DNA from: Beduini massiliensis
Lineage (GTDB): Bacteria > Bacillota_I > Bacilli_A > Erysipelotrichales > Coprobacillaceae
Assembly (NCBI RefSeq): GCF_000829905.1
Contig: NZ_CDPP01000005.1
Location: forward strand, 310,001 to 374,000
Direction: 5' to 3'
Length of the DNA stretch: 64,000 bases
The notes under the pieces are model-generated. The model was given only the letters and a program-made list of their open reading frames with translations. It was not told where the DNA came from and searched no databases. A program made the position numbers and the translations under genes. Below are positions 17,897 to 26,189 of the stretch, piece by piece (within the stretch, counting starts at the first letter, position 1; each line of letters begins with the position of its first letter).

Positions 17897-18301
17897 TTAA
17901 ATTCCTCCTACATCAACAATTTCTTCTTTATCAGGTTGAATCAGTTTACTATTGGCATTTTTAAAACTGGTGTAAGAAAAAATAATGGTTAAAATACAAA
18001 TAATCAGCAACACGATTAATGCCACACCAAATCCCTTAATGATTTTTATAAGCATACTTGCCAATTTTTCAACATTGCTCATTCGATCCATTATGATTGA
18101 AGAAACATCATTGTCTAATAACTCATCTAAACTGATATGAAACAATTTAGAAAGATCTTTTGCTTTATCAATAGTCGGCATTGCCTGATTAGTCTCCCAA
18201 TTCGAAATCGTCTGTCTTGTCACTGACAATTGCTCCGCAACCTTTTCTTGCGATAACCCTTTGCTTTTTCTCAATTCAATTAATTTATCCCCAAACGTCA
18301 T
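17897..18301 (-). CDS. XRE-family regulator with C-terminal membrane helix
   Basis: 134 residues. Helix-turn-helix at about 5-60 (MTFGDKLIELRKSKGLSQEK, VTRQTISNWETNQ), a linker, then one membrane segment (about 88-110) and a short acidic tail. The frame is open to 18445, but AAAGGGG sits properly before the ATG at 18301, where the canonical XRE start is. Membrane-tethered XRE proteins often control adjacent membrane-protein genes, fitting the small membrane protein downstream. Confidence 0.85.
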   Translation of the reverse strand: MTFGDKLIELRKSKGLSQEKVAEQLSVTRQTISNWETNQAMPTIDKAKDLSKLFHISLDELLDNDVSSIIMDRMSNVEKLASMLIKIIKGFGVALIVLLIICILTIIFSYTSFKNANSKLIQPDKEEIVDVGGI

Positions 18302-18696
18302 AATAGCGCCCCTTTCTGCTTGTATTATATACATATGGATCTGTTTATGACTATCAAATCGATTAGTCATCTTGTCAAATCCTTTTAACATTTCTCTTTT
18401 ATCCTTTATTTCATTATATAAATAAAAAAAGATAATGTAAAACACTACCTTCCCTTCCGCATTTATTCAATGAGTAATACACACTGCTTTTTAAGCTTTT
18501 TCCAAATCTTCATCCCATAAAAGTATCAGTAATTTCATATTTTTCTATTTTTAAATCCTACCACTGAATCTTTTCTAGCGAATCAATCATACCCTTTCTT
18601 AGTTTTTATTGTAGGAGTGTTAACGAGCTATATTAATATAATAAAATAGACAGTCATAATGCATCCACGATCTAAACACTTAAAAATTGCCTCCTC
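18302..18696. other. AT-rich intergenic stretch
   Basis: About 395 bases between the divergent XRE and acetyltransferase genes. Apart from a TATAAT-like box on the minus strand about 20-30 bases before the XRE start, I see no gene, RNA or clear repeat. Confidence 0.5.
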
Positions 18697-18726
18697 TTGA
18701 CAAACCACTTTCAAAATGAGTATTCT
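18697..18726 (+). promoter_or_regulatory. Sigma-A type promoter of the acetyltransferase gene
   Basis: TTGACA at 18697-18702 and TATTCT at 18721-18726 are 18 bases apart, about 50 bases before the start codon. Confidence 0.7.
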
Positions 18727-18776
18727 AAGAAAAGATAATGTAAAATTATAATATCCATCAAAAGAAAGGAAAATAT

Positions 18777-19388
18777 ATGGCAAACAATAAAGAGCGATTA
18801 TTAGCAGGAAAATTATATAAATCAGAGGGAGAAGAGATTGCCCAAATGAAACGTCACGGGCGTCGTTTAAGCTATTTATTTAATCAGACGGCGCCGGATG
18901 AAAATGAAAAACGTGAACAGATCATTCGCGAATTATTTGGTACCGCCGGTAAACATATATATGTTAAAGCTCCTTTTTATTGCAGTCACGGTTCAAATAT
19001 TTCAGTTGGAGATAATTGTTTCATTAATTTTGATTGTATTTTTTTAGATTTAAACACAATTACTTTAGGACACAATGTGATGATCGGTCCAAGAGTATCC
19101 ATTTATACAGCCTCTCACCCGATTGATTTAGATGTCAGAAAATCCGGTTTAGAATATGCACTTCCGGTTACAATTGAAAATGATGTGTGGATTGCCGGCA
19201 GTGTGACCATCAATCCCGGTGTAACAATTGGTGAGGGCACCATTATCGGTTCTGGTTCGGTCGTGACTAAAAGTATTCCTCCCATGGTCATTGCGGCCGG
19301 AAATCCTTGCAAGGTTATCCGCCAAATCACAGCGGAAGACCGTCAATATTGGCAGGATCAGCAGGCAGATTATATGGCTGAATTATAA
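18777..19388 (+). CDS. Sugar O-acetyltransferase (galactoside/maltose type)
   Basis: 203 residues, full length. N-terminal NNKERLLAGKLYKSEGEE segment, then a left-handed beta-helix with YCSHGSNISVGDNCF, YTASHPIDLDVRKSG (catalytic His) and GVTIGEGTIIGSGSVVTK. It would acetylate a sugar hydroxyl with acetyl-CoA. Preceded by GAAAGGAAAA, its own promoter and followed by its own terminator, so monocistronic. It is only a distant relative of the copy at 17003, not a recent duplicate. Confidence 0.9.
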   Translation: MANNKERLLAGKLYKSEGEEIAQMKRHGRRLSYLFNQTAPDENEKREQIIRELFGTAGKHIYVKAPFYCSHGSNISVGDNCFINFDCIFLDLNTITLGHNVMIGPRVSIYTASHPIDLDVRKSGLEYALPVTIENDVWIAGSVTINPGVTIGEGTIIGSGSVVTKSIPPMVIAAGNPCKVIRQITAEDRQYWQDQQADYMAEL

Positions 19389-19419
19389 AAACATAACTCT
19401 AATAATCTATTGATAATTA

Positions 19420-19455
19420 CACTTAATCCTAGTCTAAGCCGGGATTAAGTTTTTA
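19420..19455 (+). terminator. Terminator of the acetyltransferase gene
   Basis: ACTTAATCC (19421-19429) and GGATTAAGT (19442-19450) form a 9-bp stem followed by Ts. The remaining bases to 19670 show no feature. Confidence 0.85.
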
Positions 19456-19670
19456 TGTTCCACTCTTGTTTTTCTGTTTGATAATCAGCAGTTGACCTAA
19501 TGTCTAATATAGGATTATACAAATGAATATTTTCTCTTTTACTAAAAAGCAGTGGCAGTCTTTATGTTGAAGTGTTGTTGTTTATCAATATATTGTCAAG
19601 CCGCAATTTTAAATCTTCCTAACATCCTGCTGTACTCTTAATATGATTTAACGCTAATGTCTACAGCCTC

Positions 19671-20096
19671 TTATTCTTCACCCATTATTGTTTTAGTTTG
19701 GCACTCACTGCATTCTGCATCATGCAGGGAAATAATCCCTCCGCAATATTGACACGTATATTTCTTTTTTTGTAAACGCATAAATTCACGAAGCCCTTTT
19801 TCTTTTACGACATAGCTGTTTTTTATCAAGCTTGCATGATAACGTTTATTATAACTTTTTTCAAGATTTTTAATTTGAATACACGGAAACTCCGAACATT
19901 CAAAGCAATAGGTAATTTTCTTAGCTTTTGTACAATCTTTAATTCTGCATTTTCGGCAATGTTCCGGTTTTCCTTGATCGCTTTTCAAACATCCATCACA
20001 AGGTTTCTTATGATAACAATGTTTATAACAGACTAAACAGTTCATGCCGCAAGGCGCAAAATAGATTGGATCAATATTTGTGTCAGGCATTTTCAT
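19671..20096 (-). CDS. DUF3795 cysteine-rich protein
   Basis: 141 residues with some 20 Cys. The N-terminal FAPCGMNCLVCYKHC and CDGCLKSD, CRKCRIKDC, CFECSEFPC pairs match the DUF3795 family; a C-terminal zinc ribbon follows (CQYCGGII, CSECQ). Likely binds zinc or iron-sulfur. Function is not known. ATG is preceded by AAAGGAGA. Single gene downstream of the ars-like operon, with a separate start region. Confidence 0.8.
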   Translation of the reverse strand: MKMPDTNIDPIYFAPCGMNCLVCYKHCYHKKPCDGCLKSDQGKPEHCRKCRIKDCTKAKKITYCFECSEFPCIQIKNLEKSYNKRYHASLIKNSYVVKEKGLREFMRLQKKKYTCQYCGGIISLHDAECSECQTKTIMGEE

Positions 20097-20223
20097 AGCG
20101 TATCTCCTTTTGTTTTATTCTTACACTACAGCAATTTCTTCTTTCTACAAGTTTATTATACCATTATCCTAACAAAAAAAGAACGCCCTAAAAACGACGT
20201 TTCTTTATCATTCGACAAATCTG

Positions 20224-20607
20224 TTAATAATGTAGTAACTTTATTTTATCTTCTATTTTCCGGATCGTTTCTCTGAAAACTATATCGCCTTTCCCTGTTG
20301 GGTCTTCAAGCTGCCAATTCTCATCAAATTCTCTTCCTATATAGGGGCATTCAACTTGACAGCCCATAGAGATAATAATATCTGCATCGGGAATTTCCTC
20401 CATCAATTTACAATAGTGTGTCTTTTCCATATCAATAGCATAGATTTCTTTCATCAATCTGATAGCATCTGGATTGATTTCTGATTTTATTTTTGTGCCA
20501 CAAGAATAAAATGCATACTTTTCAGATAAGAATTTATTTCCTAAAGCTTCAGCGATTTGCGAGCGGCATGCATTATGAACACAAACAAACGCTATTTTCT
20601 TTTTCAT
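20224..20607 (-). CDS. arsC: Arsenate reductase, thioredoxin-coupled (LMW-PTP fold)
   Basis: 127 residues. The phosphatase-like loop CVHNACRS is at the N-terminus, and the redox pair appears as GCQVECPYI, as in thioredoxin-linked ArsC enzymes; DENWQLEDPTGK is the general-acid loop. It reduces arsenate to arsenite for export. The frame is open to 20673, but the ATG at 20607 is right before the canonical KKKIAFVCVHN start and 1 base after the previous stop. Last gene of the arsR-led operon. Confidence 0.9.
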   Translation of the reverse strand: MKKKIAFVCVHNACRSQIAEALGNKFLSEKYAFYSCGTKIKSEINPDAIRLMKEIYAIDMEKTHYCKLMEEIPDADIIISMGCQVECPYIGREFDENWQLEDPTGKGDIVFRETIRKIEDKIKLLHY

Positions 20608-20608
20608 C

Positions 20609-20950
20609 TTAATACCCCGCTTTTTTAAGTAATACGTGGATTTCATCACTTGTCGGCACTTTGCCATAGACAACTATTTTTTCATCAATGACCAGAGCCG
20701 GAGTCGTCATTACACCATAACTTGCGATTTCAGCAAAATCTGTAATGTGATCAACACGCTCATGTATCCCTAATTGCATCAACCCCTCGATCACTCTTTT
20801 TTCCAAAGCAACACATTTAGCACAGCCCGATCCTAAAATTTTAATTCTTGATCCTGTACTCTGTTTTAGTGTTGCTTTTTGTAACGTCTCTTGATTAAGC
20901 GCTCTGTTGCAACATGTATTTTTCGTTTTCTTGCCCTTAAATAATTTCAT
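20609..20950 (-). CDS. Thioredoxin-like redox-active disulfide protein
   Basis: 113 residues. A basic 35-residue N-terminal stretch with a CC pair precedes a small thioredoxin fold (IKILGSGCAKCVALEKRV) with a CxxC and the cis-Pro region MTTPALVIDEK. This is the redox-active disulfide protein 2 family, usually beside PF03773 permeases. Placed between the permease and arsC, it may reduce ArsC or carry a thiol-bound metal. That role is inference. Confidence 0.88.
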   Translation of the reverse strand: MKLFKGKKTKNTCCNRALNQETLQKATLKQSTGSRIKILGSGCAKCVALEKRVIEGLMQLGIHERVDHITDFAEIASYGVMTTPALVIDEKIVVYGKVPTSDEIHVLLKKAGY

Positions 20951-20965
20951 TACTCTTCCTCCTGT

Positions 20966-21970
20966 TTATATCAATAAAAATGAAAAGATATTAAATAAAT
21001 AACCAACAATTACGATTCCTGTCACAACAATTACGATAAAAGTGACCATCAGCTTACGTTTTACTGCTTTTGACAACATAATCATAGACGGTAAAGATAA
21101 AGTTGTCACCGCCATCATGAAAGCTAAGATTGTGCCTAATCCCGCTCCTTTTATAAGCAGACTCTCAGCTACCGGAATGGTTCCAAAGATATCTGCATAC
21201 ATTGGGGTGCCTACCAAGGTTGCCAGTGGTACAGCAAAGACGTTATGTCCGCCTAATAATGATTGAACCCAATGCTCCGGAATCAGATTATGAATAACGG
21301 CACCAATCCCCACTCCTACCAAAATATAAACTGCGACCTTCTTAACGGTTTCCACTACTTGCTTTTTAGCAAATTCACATCTCTCTTTAACTGTGAGAGA
21401 CACGGAATCTATTTCTACATTTTTAGCTTGCTTAATAAAATCCGCGACCTGATCTTCCATTTTCATTTTTTCAATCAATGTTCCACCTAAAACAGCAATA
21501 ACAAGCCCTACTACAACGTAAGCCACTGCTATCTTATAGCCAAAAATACTCATCAATAAAACCAACGATCCAAGATCCACCATCGGTGATGAAATTAAAA
21601 ATGAGAAAGTAACGCCTAACGGTAATCCGGCACTTGTAAAACCCATAAATAAAGGAATCGATGAACAACTGCAAAAGGGAGTGACAGTTCCTAACAAGGC
21701 TCCTAATAGATTTGCCCCAATTCCATGAAATCTGCCGAGAATTTTTCTGCTTCGTTCTGGCGGAAAATAACTTTGTACATAAGAAATAATAAAAATCAAA
21801 ACACCTAAAAGAATGAAAATCTTGATTGTATCATAAATGAAAAACTGCAGCATGCCGCCTGCCTTATCCTCAATCGGCAATCCGATTGCATTTAATACCT
21901 GTCCAATCCATGCATTCAGCCAGTGCATTCCTAAAATTTGATCTTGAATAAATAACCAAATCGAATTCAT
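20966..21970 (-). CDS. PF03773-family permease (ArsP-like)
   Basis: 334 residues with eight or more membrane helices in two halves. The signature TPFCSCSSIPLFMGF and the second-half GTPMYADIFGTIPVAESLL define the permease family that includes ArsP, an exporter of trivalent organoarsenicals, and other metalloid/metal exporters. GGAGGTACT precedes the ATG. The arsC neighbour favours arsenite-type export, but no ArsB or Acr3 is in the window. Two TCGATAT-like motifs lie just upstream. Confidence 0.88.
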   Translation of the reverse strand: MNSIWLFIQDQILGMHWLNAWIGQVLNAIGLPIEDKAGGMLQFFIYDTIKIFILLGVLIFIISYVQSYFPPERSRKILGRFHGIGANLLGALLGTVTPFCSCSSIPLFMGFTSAGLPLGVTFSFLISSPMVDLGSLVLLMSIFGYKIAVAYVVVGLVIAVLGGTLIEKMKMEDQVADFIKQAKNVEIDSVSLTVKERCEFAKKQVVETVKKVAVYILVGVGIGAVIHNLIPEHWVQSLLGGHNVFAVPLATLVGTPMYADIFGTIPVAESLLIKGAGLGTILAFMMAVTTLSLPSMIMLSKAVKRKLMVTFIVIVVTGIVIVGYLFNIFSFLLI

Positions 21971-22016
21971 AGTACCTCCTTATATCGATATATTTCGATG
22001 TATTTACCATAATATT
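21971..22016 (-). promoter_or_regulatory. ArsR operator-like motif before the permease gene
   Basis: On the minus strand ACATCGAAATATATCGATATAA (shown here by its halves ATCGAAAT and ATATCGATAT, 21976-21999) repeats the TCGATAT motif found in the arsR promoter. It sits between a TATTAT box and the ribosome site, suggesting a second ArsR-controlled start. Confidence 0.5.
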
Positions 22017-22038
22017 AACCGTCTTTAAGACGGTTTTA

Positions 22039-22329
22039 TTACTCTTTACTTACTGTTGGATTTAATTGCTTTAAACAGTCCACCGCCCTCTCTATCCCTT
22101 TTTTTGAAATAGAATAGTGAGACCACTTCCCATCTTTTCTAACATTTACTATTCCCGCATCAGCCAGTATTTTCATATGATGCGATAAAGTGGATTGACT
22201 TAAATCCATGATTTCAAGAAGTTTACATGCACAGTGTTCTCCTGACCTTAATATATCTAAAATGAGCAATCGGTTAGGATCACAAAACGCTTTGAACAAT
22301 CTTGCTTCTTCTTCGTAATCTATTTGCAT
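22039..22329 (-). CDS. arsR: ArsR-family metal-sensing repressor
   Basis: 96 residues with the ArsR winged helix: ARLFKAFCDPNRLLIL, SQSTLSHHMKILADAG and VRKDGKWSHYSI. The GEHCACKLLE segment places two Cys where the As(III)-binding ELCVCDL box sits in classical ArsR. It would repress this operon until arsenite or antimonite binds. AGGAGA precedes the ATG. First gene of arsR-permease-thioredoxin-arsC. Confidence 0.92.
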   Translation of the reverse strand: MQIDYEEEARLFKAFCDPNRLLILDILRSGEHCACKLLEIMDLSQSTLSHHMKILADAGIVNVRKDGKWSHYSISKKGIERAVDCLKQLNPTVSKE

Positions 22330-22349
22330 ATCTATCTCCTCATATCTAT

Positions 22350-22391
22350 ATTCTTCGATATAAGAATAACATACATATCGATAAACGTCAA
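22350..22391 (-). promoter_or_regulatory. arsR promoter overlapped by dyad operator
   Basis: On the minus strand TTGACG (22391-22386) and TATTCT (22368-22363) are 17 bases apart. The 7-bp inverted repeat TCGATAT/ATATCGA flanks the -10, one half inside the spacer and one just downstream, the usual layout of an ArsR-type operator. Confidence 0.7.
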
Positions 22392-22590
22392 TATATTGTG
22401 AAATGAATTATCATTTAATAGAGTGACATCGACAATAAACTAACTTGGAGATGATAACATAAAACTAAGACAACACTATACCTATTGAAATGATTCAAAA
22501 TGTTTACATGACTTCATTAAATCAGAAATTCACTTTGGTCTTGAACTCTTGGGAATACTTAGACCTGCTTTGATTTAAAAATTAAATCGC
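22392..22590. other. Intergenic stretch without recognised feature
   Basis: About 200 bases between the arsR promoter and the rlmD terminator. No convincing open frame, RNA or repeat. Confidence 0.4.
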
Positions 22591-22640
22591 AAAAAATGCA
22601 CCTTAAAAGTTAGTTTTCACACTAAGCTTTTGAAGTGCAT
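22591..22640 (-). terminator. Terminator of rlmD
   Basis: On the minus strand TGCACTTCAAAAG and CTTTTAAGGTGCA pair (with small mismatches), followed by six Ts. Confidence 0.8.
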
Positions 22641-22656
22641 TCTCTTATACAAGCAT

Positions 22657-24018
22657 TTATTTCACTTTATTTTTTGCAAGCTGAACAATATTTTCGATAC
22701 CATAAGTTTGTGCGAATAAATCTACCGGCTGACAAGGTCCTATAACTTGATATCCAAATTGACTTAGATAAGCAATGTCCCGTGCCTGAGTAGAAGGATC
22801 ACATGAAATATAGACTAATTTACGTGGATCTAATTTAACTACGGCATCCAGAAACGTTGTAGAACACCCTTTTCTTGGCGGGTCAACCATCACAACATCG
22901 ATATGGACATTTTCTCTCGCTAATTTTGTCATGTATTCAGCAGCATCGGCGACCAAAAACTCGACATTATCGATATGATTGATTTCCGCATTCTTTTTTG
23001 CATCAGCAATCGCTTGTTCAACGATTTCAACACCGATGACTTTTTTGGTAGCTTTTGCCATGCATAGCGAAATAGTTCCGATCCCACAATAAGCATCAAT
23101 CACTGTATCTGTTGGTTGAATATCCGCTAATTCAATCGCTTTATTATAAAGCATCTCAACCTGCGGCGGATTGATTTGATAGAACGATTTCGACGAAATG
23201 TTAAAGGTTAATCCATTTAATACATCTTGAATATATCCTTTGCCAAACCAAACCTTTTCTTTTTCACCAAGAATAACATTATCACGGCGCATATTAATAT
23301 TTTGAATAATCGTTTTTAAATTAGGAAATTCTTTTGTCAGCACATCGATAAATACCTGTTTATATCTGAACTGTTCCTTGTTAGTAATCAAGACGAGCAT
23401 CAGCTGATCGGTTTTAAATCCGTATTTGGTTAGAATATGACGTACCATGCCTTTTCCTGTTAGTTTATCGTAAGGTTCGATTTTATATTCCACCATTAAT
23501 TCTTTTACACGATTGACTAATCGGTTTGAAGCATGGTTTTGAATAAAACATTCTTTCGTTGGAATGATGTCATTAGAATGTTGTTTGTAAAAACCTGTTT
23601 CTAATTGTCCATTGACAAAACCGATCGGCATTTGAACTTTATTGCGATAAAACCAGGGATCGTCTTGAACAAGTGTTTCCGCCACCTCACAGTCTACTTT
23701 TCCGATTCGCTGCATTACATCTTGTACACGTTTTTGTTTAAAACGCTGCTGGGCTTCTTTCGATAGATGCTGAAGATGACAGCCCCCACATTGCTTATAA
23801 ACTGGACAGCGTGGCTTCACTCGATCTTTAGAAACAGAGTTCAATTCAATCAAACGGGCAATTCCATAATTTTTAAGTTGTTTAATCACTTTAAGTTTTC
23901 CGGTTTCTCCGATCAGCATTCCTTTAACAAAATAAGGAATCCCCTCTACTTTTACTACACCTTGTCCCTCATGTGTTAAATCGACACACTCGGCTTCAAA
24001 ATAATCATTCTTTTTCAT
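22657..24018 (-). CDS. rlmD: 23S rRNA (uracil-C5)-methyltransferase, RlmD/RlmCD type
   Basis: 453 residues. N-terminal TRAM domain (about 5-58), a four-Cys iron-sulfur site split between CPVYKQCGGCHLQH and a later Cys, and a C-terminal SAM domain with DAYCGIGTISL, VMVDPPRKGC and YISCDPSTQARD containing the catalytic Cys. It methylates C5 of uridines in 23S rRNA; in Bacillota one enzyme often covers U747 and U1939. AAAGGGAGAATAA precedes the ATG. Confidence 0.93.
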   Translation of the reverse strand: MKKNDYFEAECVDLTHEGQGVVKVEGIPYFVKGMLIGETGKLKVIKQLKNYGIARLIELNSVSKDRVKPRCPVYKQCGGCHLQHLSKEAQQRFKQKRVQDVMQRIGKVDCEVAETLVQDDPWFYRNKVQMPIGFVNGQLETGFYKQHSNDIIPTKECFIQNHASNRLVNRVKELMVEYKIEPYDKLTGKGMVRHILTKYGFKTDQLMLVLITNKEQFRYKQVFIDVLTKEFPNLKTIIQNINMRRDNVILGEKEKVWFGKGYIQDVLNGLTFNISSKSFYQINPPQVEMLYNKAIELADIQPTDTVIDAYCGIGTISLCMAKATKKVIGVEIVEQAIADAKKNAEINHIDNVEFLVADAAEYMTKLARENVHIDVVMVDPPRKGCSTTFLDAVVKLDPRKLVYISCDPSTQARDIAYLSQFGYQVIGPCQPVDLFAQTYGIENIVQLAKNKVK

Positions 24019-24031
24019 TTATTCTCCCTTT

Positions 24032-24054
24032 AAAAAAACGAGCAACGCTCGTTT
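24032..24054 (-). terminator. Terminator of the membrane-anchored protein gene
   Basis: AAACGAGC/GCTCGTTT with a 3-base loop and a seven-T run on the minus strand, between two minus-strand genes. Confidence 0.85.
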
Positions 24055-24703
24055 ATTCGTTATTTTGTCCTGCTACAACACTATCGGCTAAAGCTTGATC
24101 TTTAGCGTTGGCATCTGTAAAGGTAATCTCGTTATTTCGATATTGCTTCGTTCCATAAGCAGGGAATCCTTCTTGTCCCCCATATAAAACGATTTCTAAA
24201 TCATACTGGCGTCTGTCACCATCCACCGATAACATTTTAGAATAAGCATCTTCTTCTGAATTTTTAGGATACCCCATAGTTTCATCAAAGACATGAGTTG
24301 CATCAATAACCATTTGTTTAGCATCTTCCAATGCAACGTCTTCTGCAAATTTGAATTCCATTTTAATGATCAGACAATCCGAACTGATTTTAACCGAAGA
24401 AATCCCCTCTGTCTGACTGATCTTCTCTTGTGCTTCAGTCATCTTAGAAAGATCCAATGTCATACCGCTTGAGCAGCGCTGACCGTAAACCGGCCCTTTC
24501 GTATTCAAAGAACTAAACATATAATAAGCAAATCCTAAACAGCAAACGACAAACACGATAGGAATAATATAAATCGGCTTAAATTTGCGTTTCCCTTTAC
24601 TTTCTTTCGCACGTCTTCTTCTTGGTGCTGATGTATTGTCATCTACATGTTTTGAATCTTCTGATCTGGCATGTCGAAGTTGTTTTTTATTACTATCACT
24701 CAT
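24053..24703 (-). CDS. Single-pass membrane protein of unknown function
   Basis: 216 residues. A basic, charged cytoplasmic N-terminus (about 1-43, with RRRRAKESKGKRK) precedes one membrane helix (about 44-64) and a 150-residue outer domain with QRCSSGMTLDL and a second Cys (SSDCLIIKMEF), which could form a disulfide. It ends in an acidic tail. GAGGGTGAAAAA precedes the ATG. I do not recognise the family. It follows gatB by about 60 bases and has its own terminator. Confidence 0.7.
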   Translation of the reverse strand: MSDSNKKQLRHARSEDSKHVDDNTSAPRRRRAKESKGKRKFKPIYIIPIVFVVCCLGFAYYMFSSLNTKGPVYGQRCSSGMTLDLSKMTEAQEKISQTEGISSVKISSDCLIIKMEFKFAEDVALEDAKQMVIDATHVFDETMGYPKNSEEDAYSKMLSVDGDRRQYDLEIVLYGGQEGFPAYGTKQYRNNEITFTDANAKDQALADSVVAGQNNE

Positions 24704-24761
24704 TTTTTCACCCTCTTAACGCTATTGTATCAAAAATTTATCAATAAGTATAGAAAAGTTA

Positions 24762-26189
24762 TTATCTCGACTTTAATTCTTCGATCAATACCTTATTCGT
24801 TATACCCGGGTTTGCTTGCCCGCCGGTCACTTTCATAATCTGGCCAACTAAGAATCCTACGGCACGATCTTTTCCATTCTTATAGTCTTCAATCGACTGT
24901 GGATTTTTATCGAGTACATCGCAAACAATCTTTCTGATTTCATCTACAGAAGAAATCTGTTTCATGTGATTTTCTTCTATGATCGTCTCTGGGTCTTTAC
25001 CTGTTTCCATCATTAAGTCAAATACTTTCTTTGCCTGTTTGCTGGAAATCGTCTCATCAACAACACAATTCACCATTTCCGCTAAGCATTTAGGAATCAT
25101 TTTAATCGCTTCAATTGTCGTATTGGATTTGTTTAAATAGGCCATCGTTTCTCCCAACAGCCAGTTGCAGACTAATTTATATTCCTTAGTATATCGGATC
25201 GCTTCATCATAATAATCAGAAATTTCTTTTGTTGCCACTAAGATTTTAGCGTCATTTTTAGGCAGTTGATATTTTTCAACATAACGTTTGATACGTTCCT
25301 CCGGCATTTCCGGTAAAGCTTCTTTAATATCCAATACCCATTGATGATCCAAACGAATTGGCAGAATATTAGGTTCCGGATAATACTTATAATCTACAGC
25401 ATCCCCTTTTGAACGCATCAAGACGGTTTCTTTTAATCCTTCATCATAACGGCGTGTCTCTTGCAAAACTTTTCCGCCTTGAAGCAAGATTTTTTCTTGT
25501 CGGCTGACTTCAAATTCGATTGCTTTTTGAACATTGGAAATTGAATTCAAGTTTTTAATTTCCGTACGGGTTCCGAATTTATCACTTCCAAACGGACGAA
25601 TAGAAACATTGACATCACAACGCATCGAACCTTCTTCCATTTTGGCATCACTAACTTTTGTATAAAGGAAAATAGAGCGCAGTTTTTCTAAATAAGCGGC
25701 GGCTTCTTTACCACTGCGAATATTAGGTTTTGTGACAATTTCGATCAAAGGAATCCCGGAACGATTGTAATCGATCAGTGTATGGTCATCGAAATGCAGC
25801 TGTTTTGCAGTATCTTCTTCCATATGTAAACGTTCGATCTCAATTGTTTTCTTTTTACCGTCAACTTCGATTTCCATTGTTCCGTTACGTCCGATCGGAA
25901 AACGATCCTGTGTAATTTGAAATCCTTTCGGTAAATCAGAATAATAATAATTTTTACGGTCAAATCGAAGCAATTCATCGATTTCCATATTCAAAGCATG
26001 ACAAACACGAACTGCATATTCAACGCCTGTTTTATTTAAGACCGGCATTGTTCCGGTCATTCCTAAATCCACTTCATTTACTTTTGTATTTGGTGCTTGT
26101 CCGAAGGTAACAGGTGAAGCAGAAAACATCTTTGATTGTGTAGTTAATTCGCAATGGACTTCTAATCCAATGATGACTTCAAAATTCAT
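24762..26189 (-). CDS. gatB: Asp-tRNA(Asn)/Glu-tRNA(Gln) amidotransferase subunit B
   Basis: 475 residues. Opens with FEVIIGLEVHCELTTQSKMF; the cradle domain includes FDRKNYYYSDLPKGFQITQ and IERLHMEEDTAK, and a YqeY-like helical C-terminus binds tRNA. With GatA and GatC it converts misacylated Glu-tRNA(Gln), and often Asp-tRNA(Asn), to the amidated forms. Start shares TAATG with the gatA stop. Confidence 0.96.
   Translation of the reverse strand: MNFEVIIGLEVHCELTTQSKMFSASPVTFGQAPNTKVNEVDLGMTGTMPVLNKTGVEYAVRVCHALNMEIDELLRFDRKNYYYSDLPKGFQITQDRFPIGRNGTMEIEVDGKKKTIEIERLHMEEDTAKQLHFDDHTLIDYNRSGIPLIEIVTKPNIRSGKEAAAYLEKLRSIFLYTKVSDAKMEEGSMRCDVNVSIRPFGSDKFGTRTEIKNLNSISNVQKAIEFEVSRQEKILLQGGKVLQETRRYDEGLKETVLMRSKGDAVDYKYYPEPNILPIRLDHQWVLDIKEALPEMPEERIKRYVEKYQLPKNDAKILVATKEISDYYDEAIRYTKEYKLVCNWLLGETMAYLNKSNTTIEAIKMIPKCLAEMVNCVVDETISSKQAKKVFDLMMETGKDPETIIEENHMKQISSVDEIRKIVCDVLDKNPQSIEDYKNGKDRAVGFLVGQIMKVTGGQANPGITNKVLIEELKSR

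Noticed and set aside
18428-18745. Direct repeat AAAGATAATGTAAAA flanking the spacer upstream of the acetyltransferase gene
   Set aside because: A 15-base repeat of this AT-rich makeup is expected by chance several times in 64 kb, and there is no other sign of an inserted element.
22440-22590. Possible transposase remnant
   Set aside because: Short fragments on the minus strand read vaguely like transposase tails, but none is long enough and no inverted repeats are seen.
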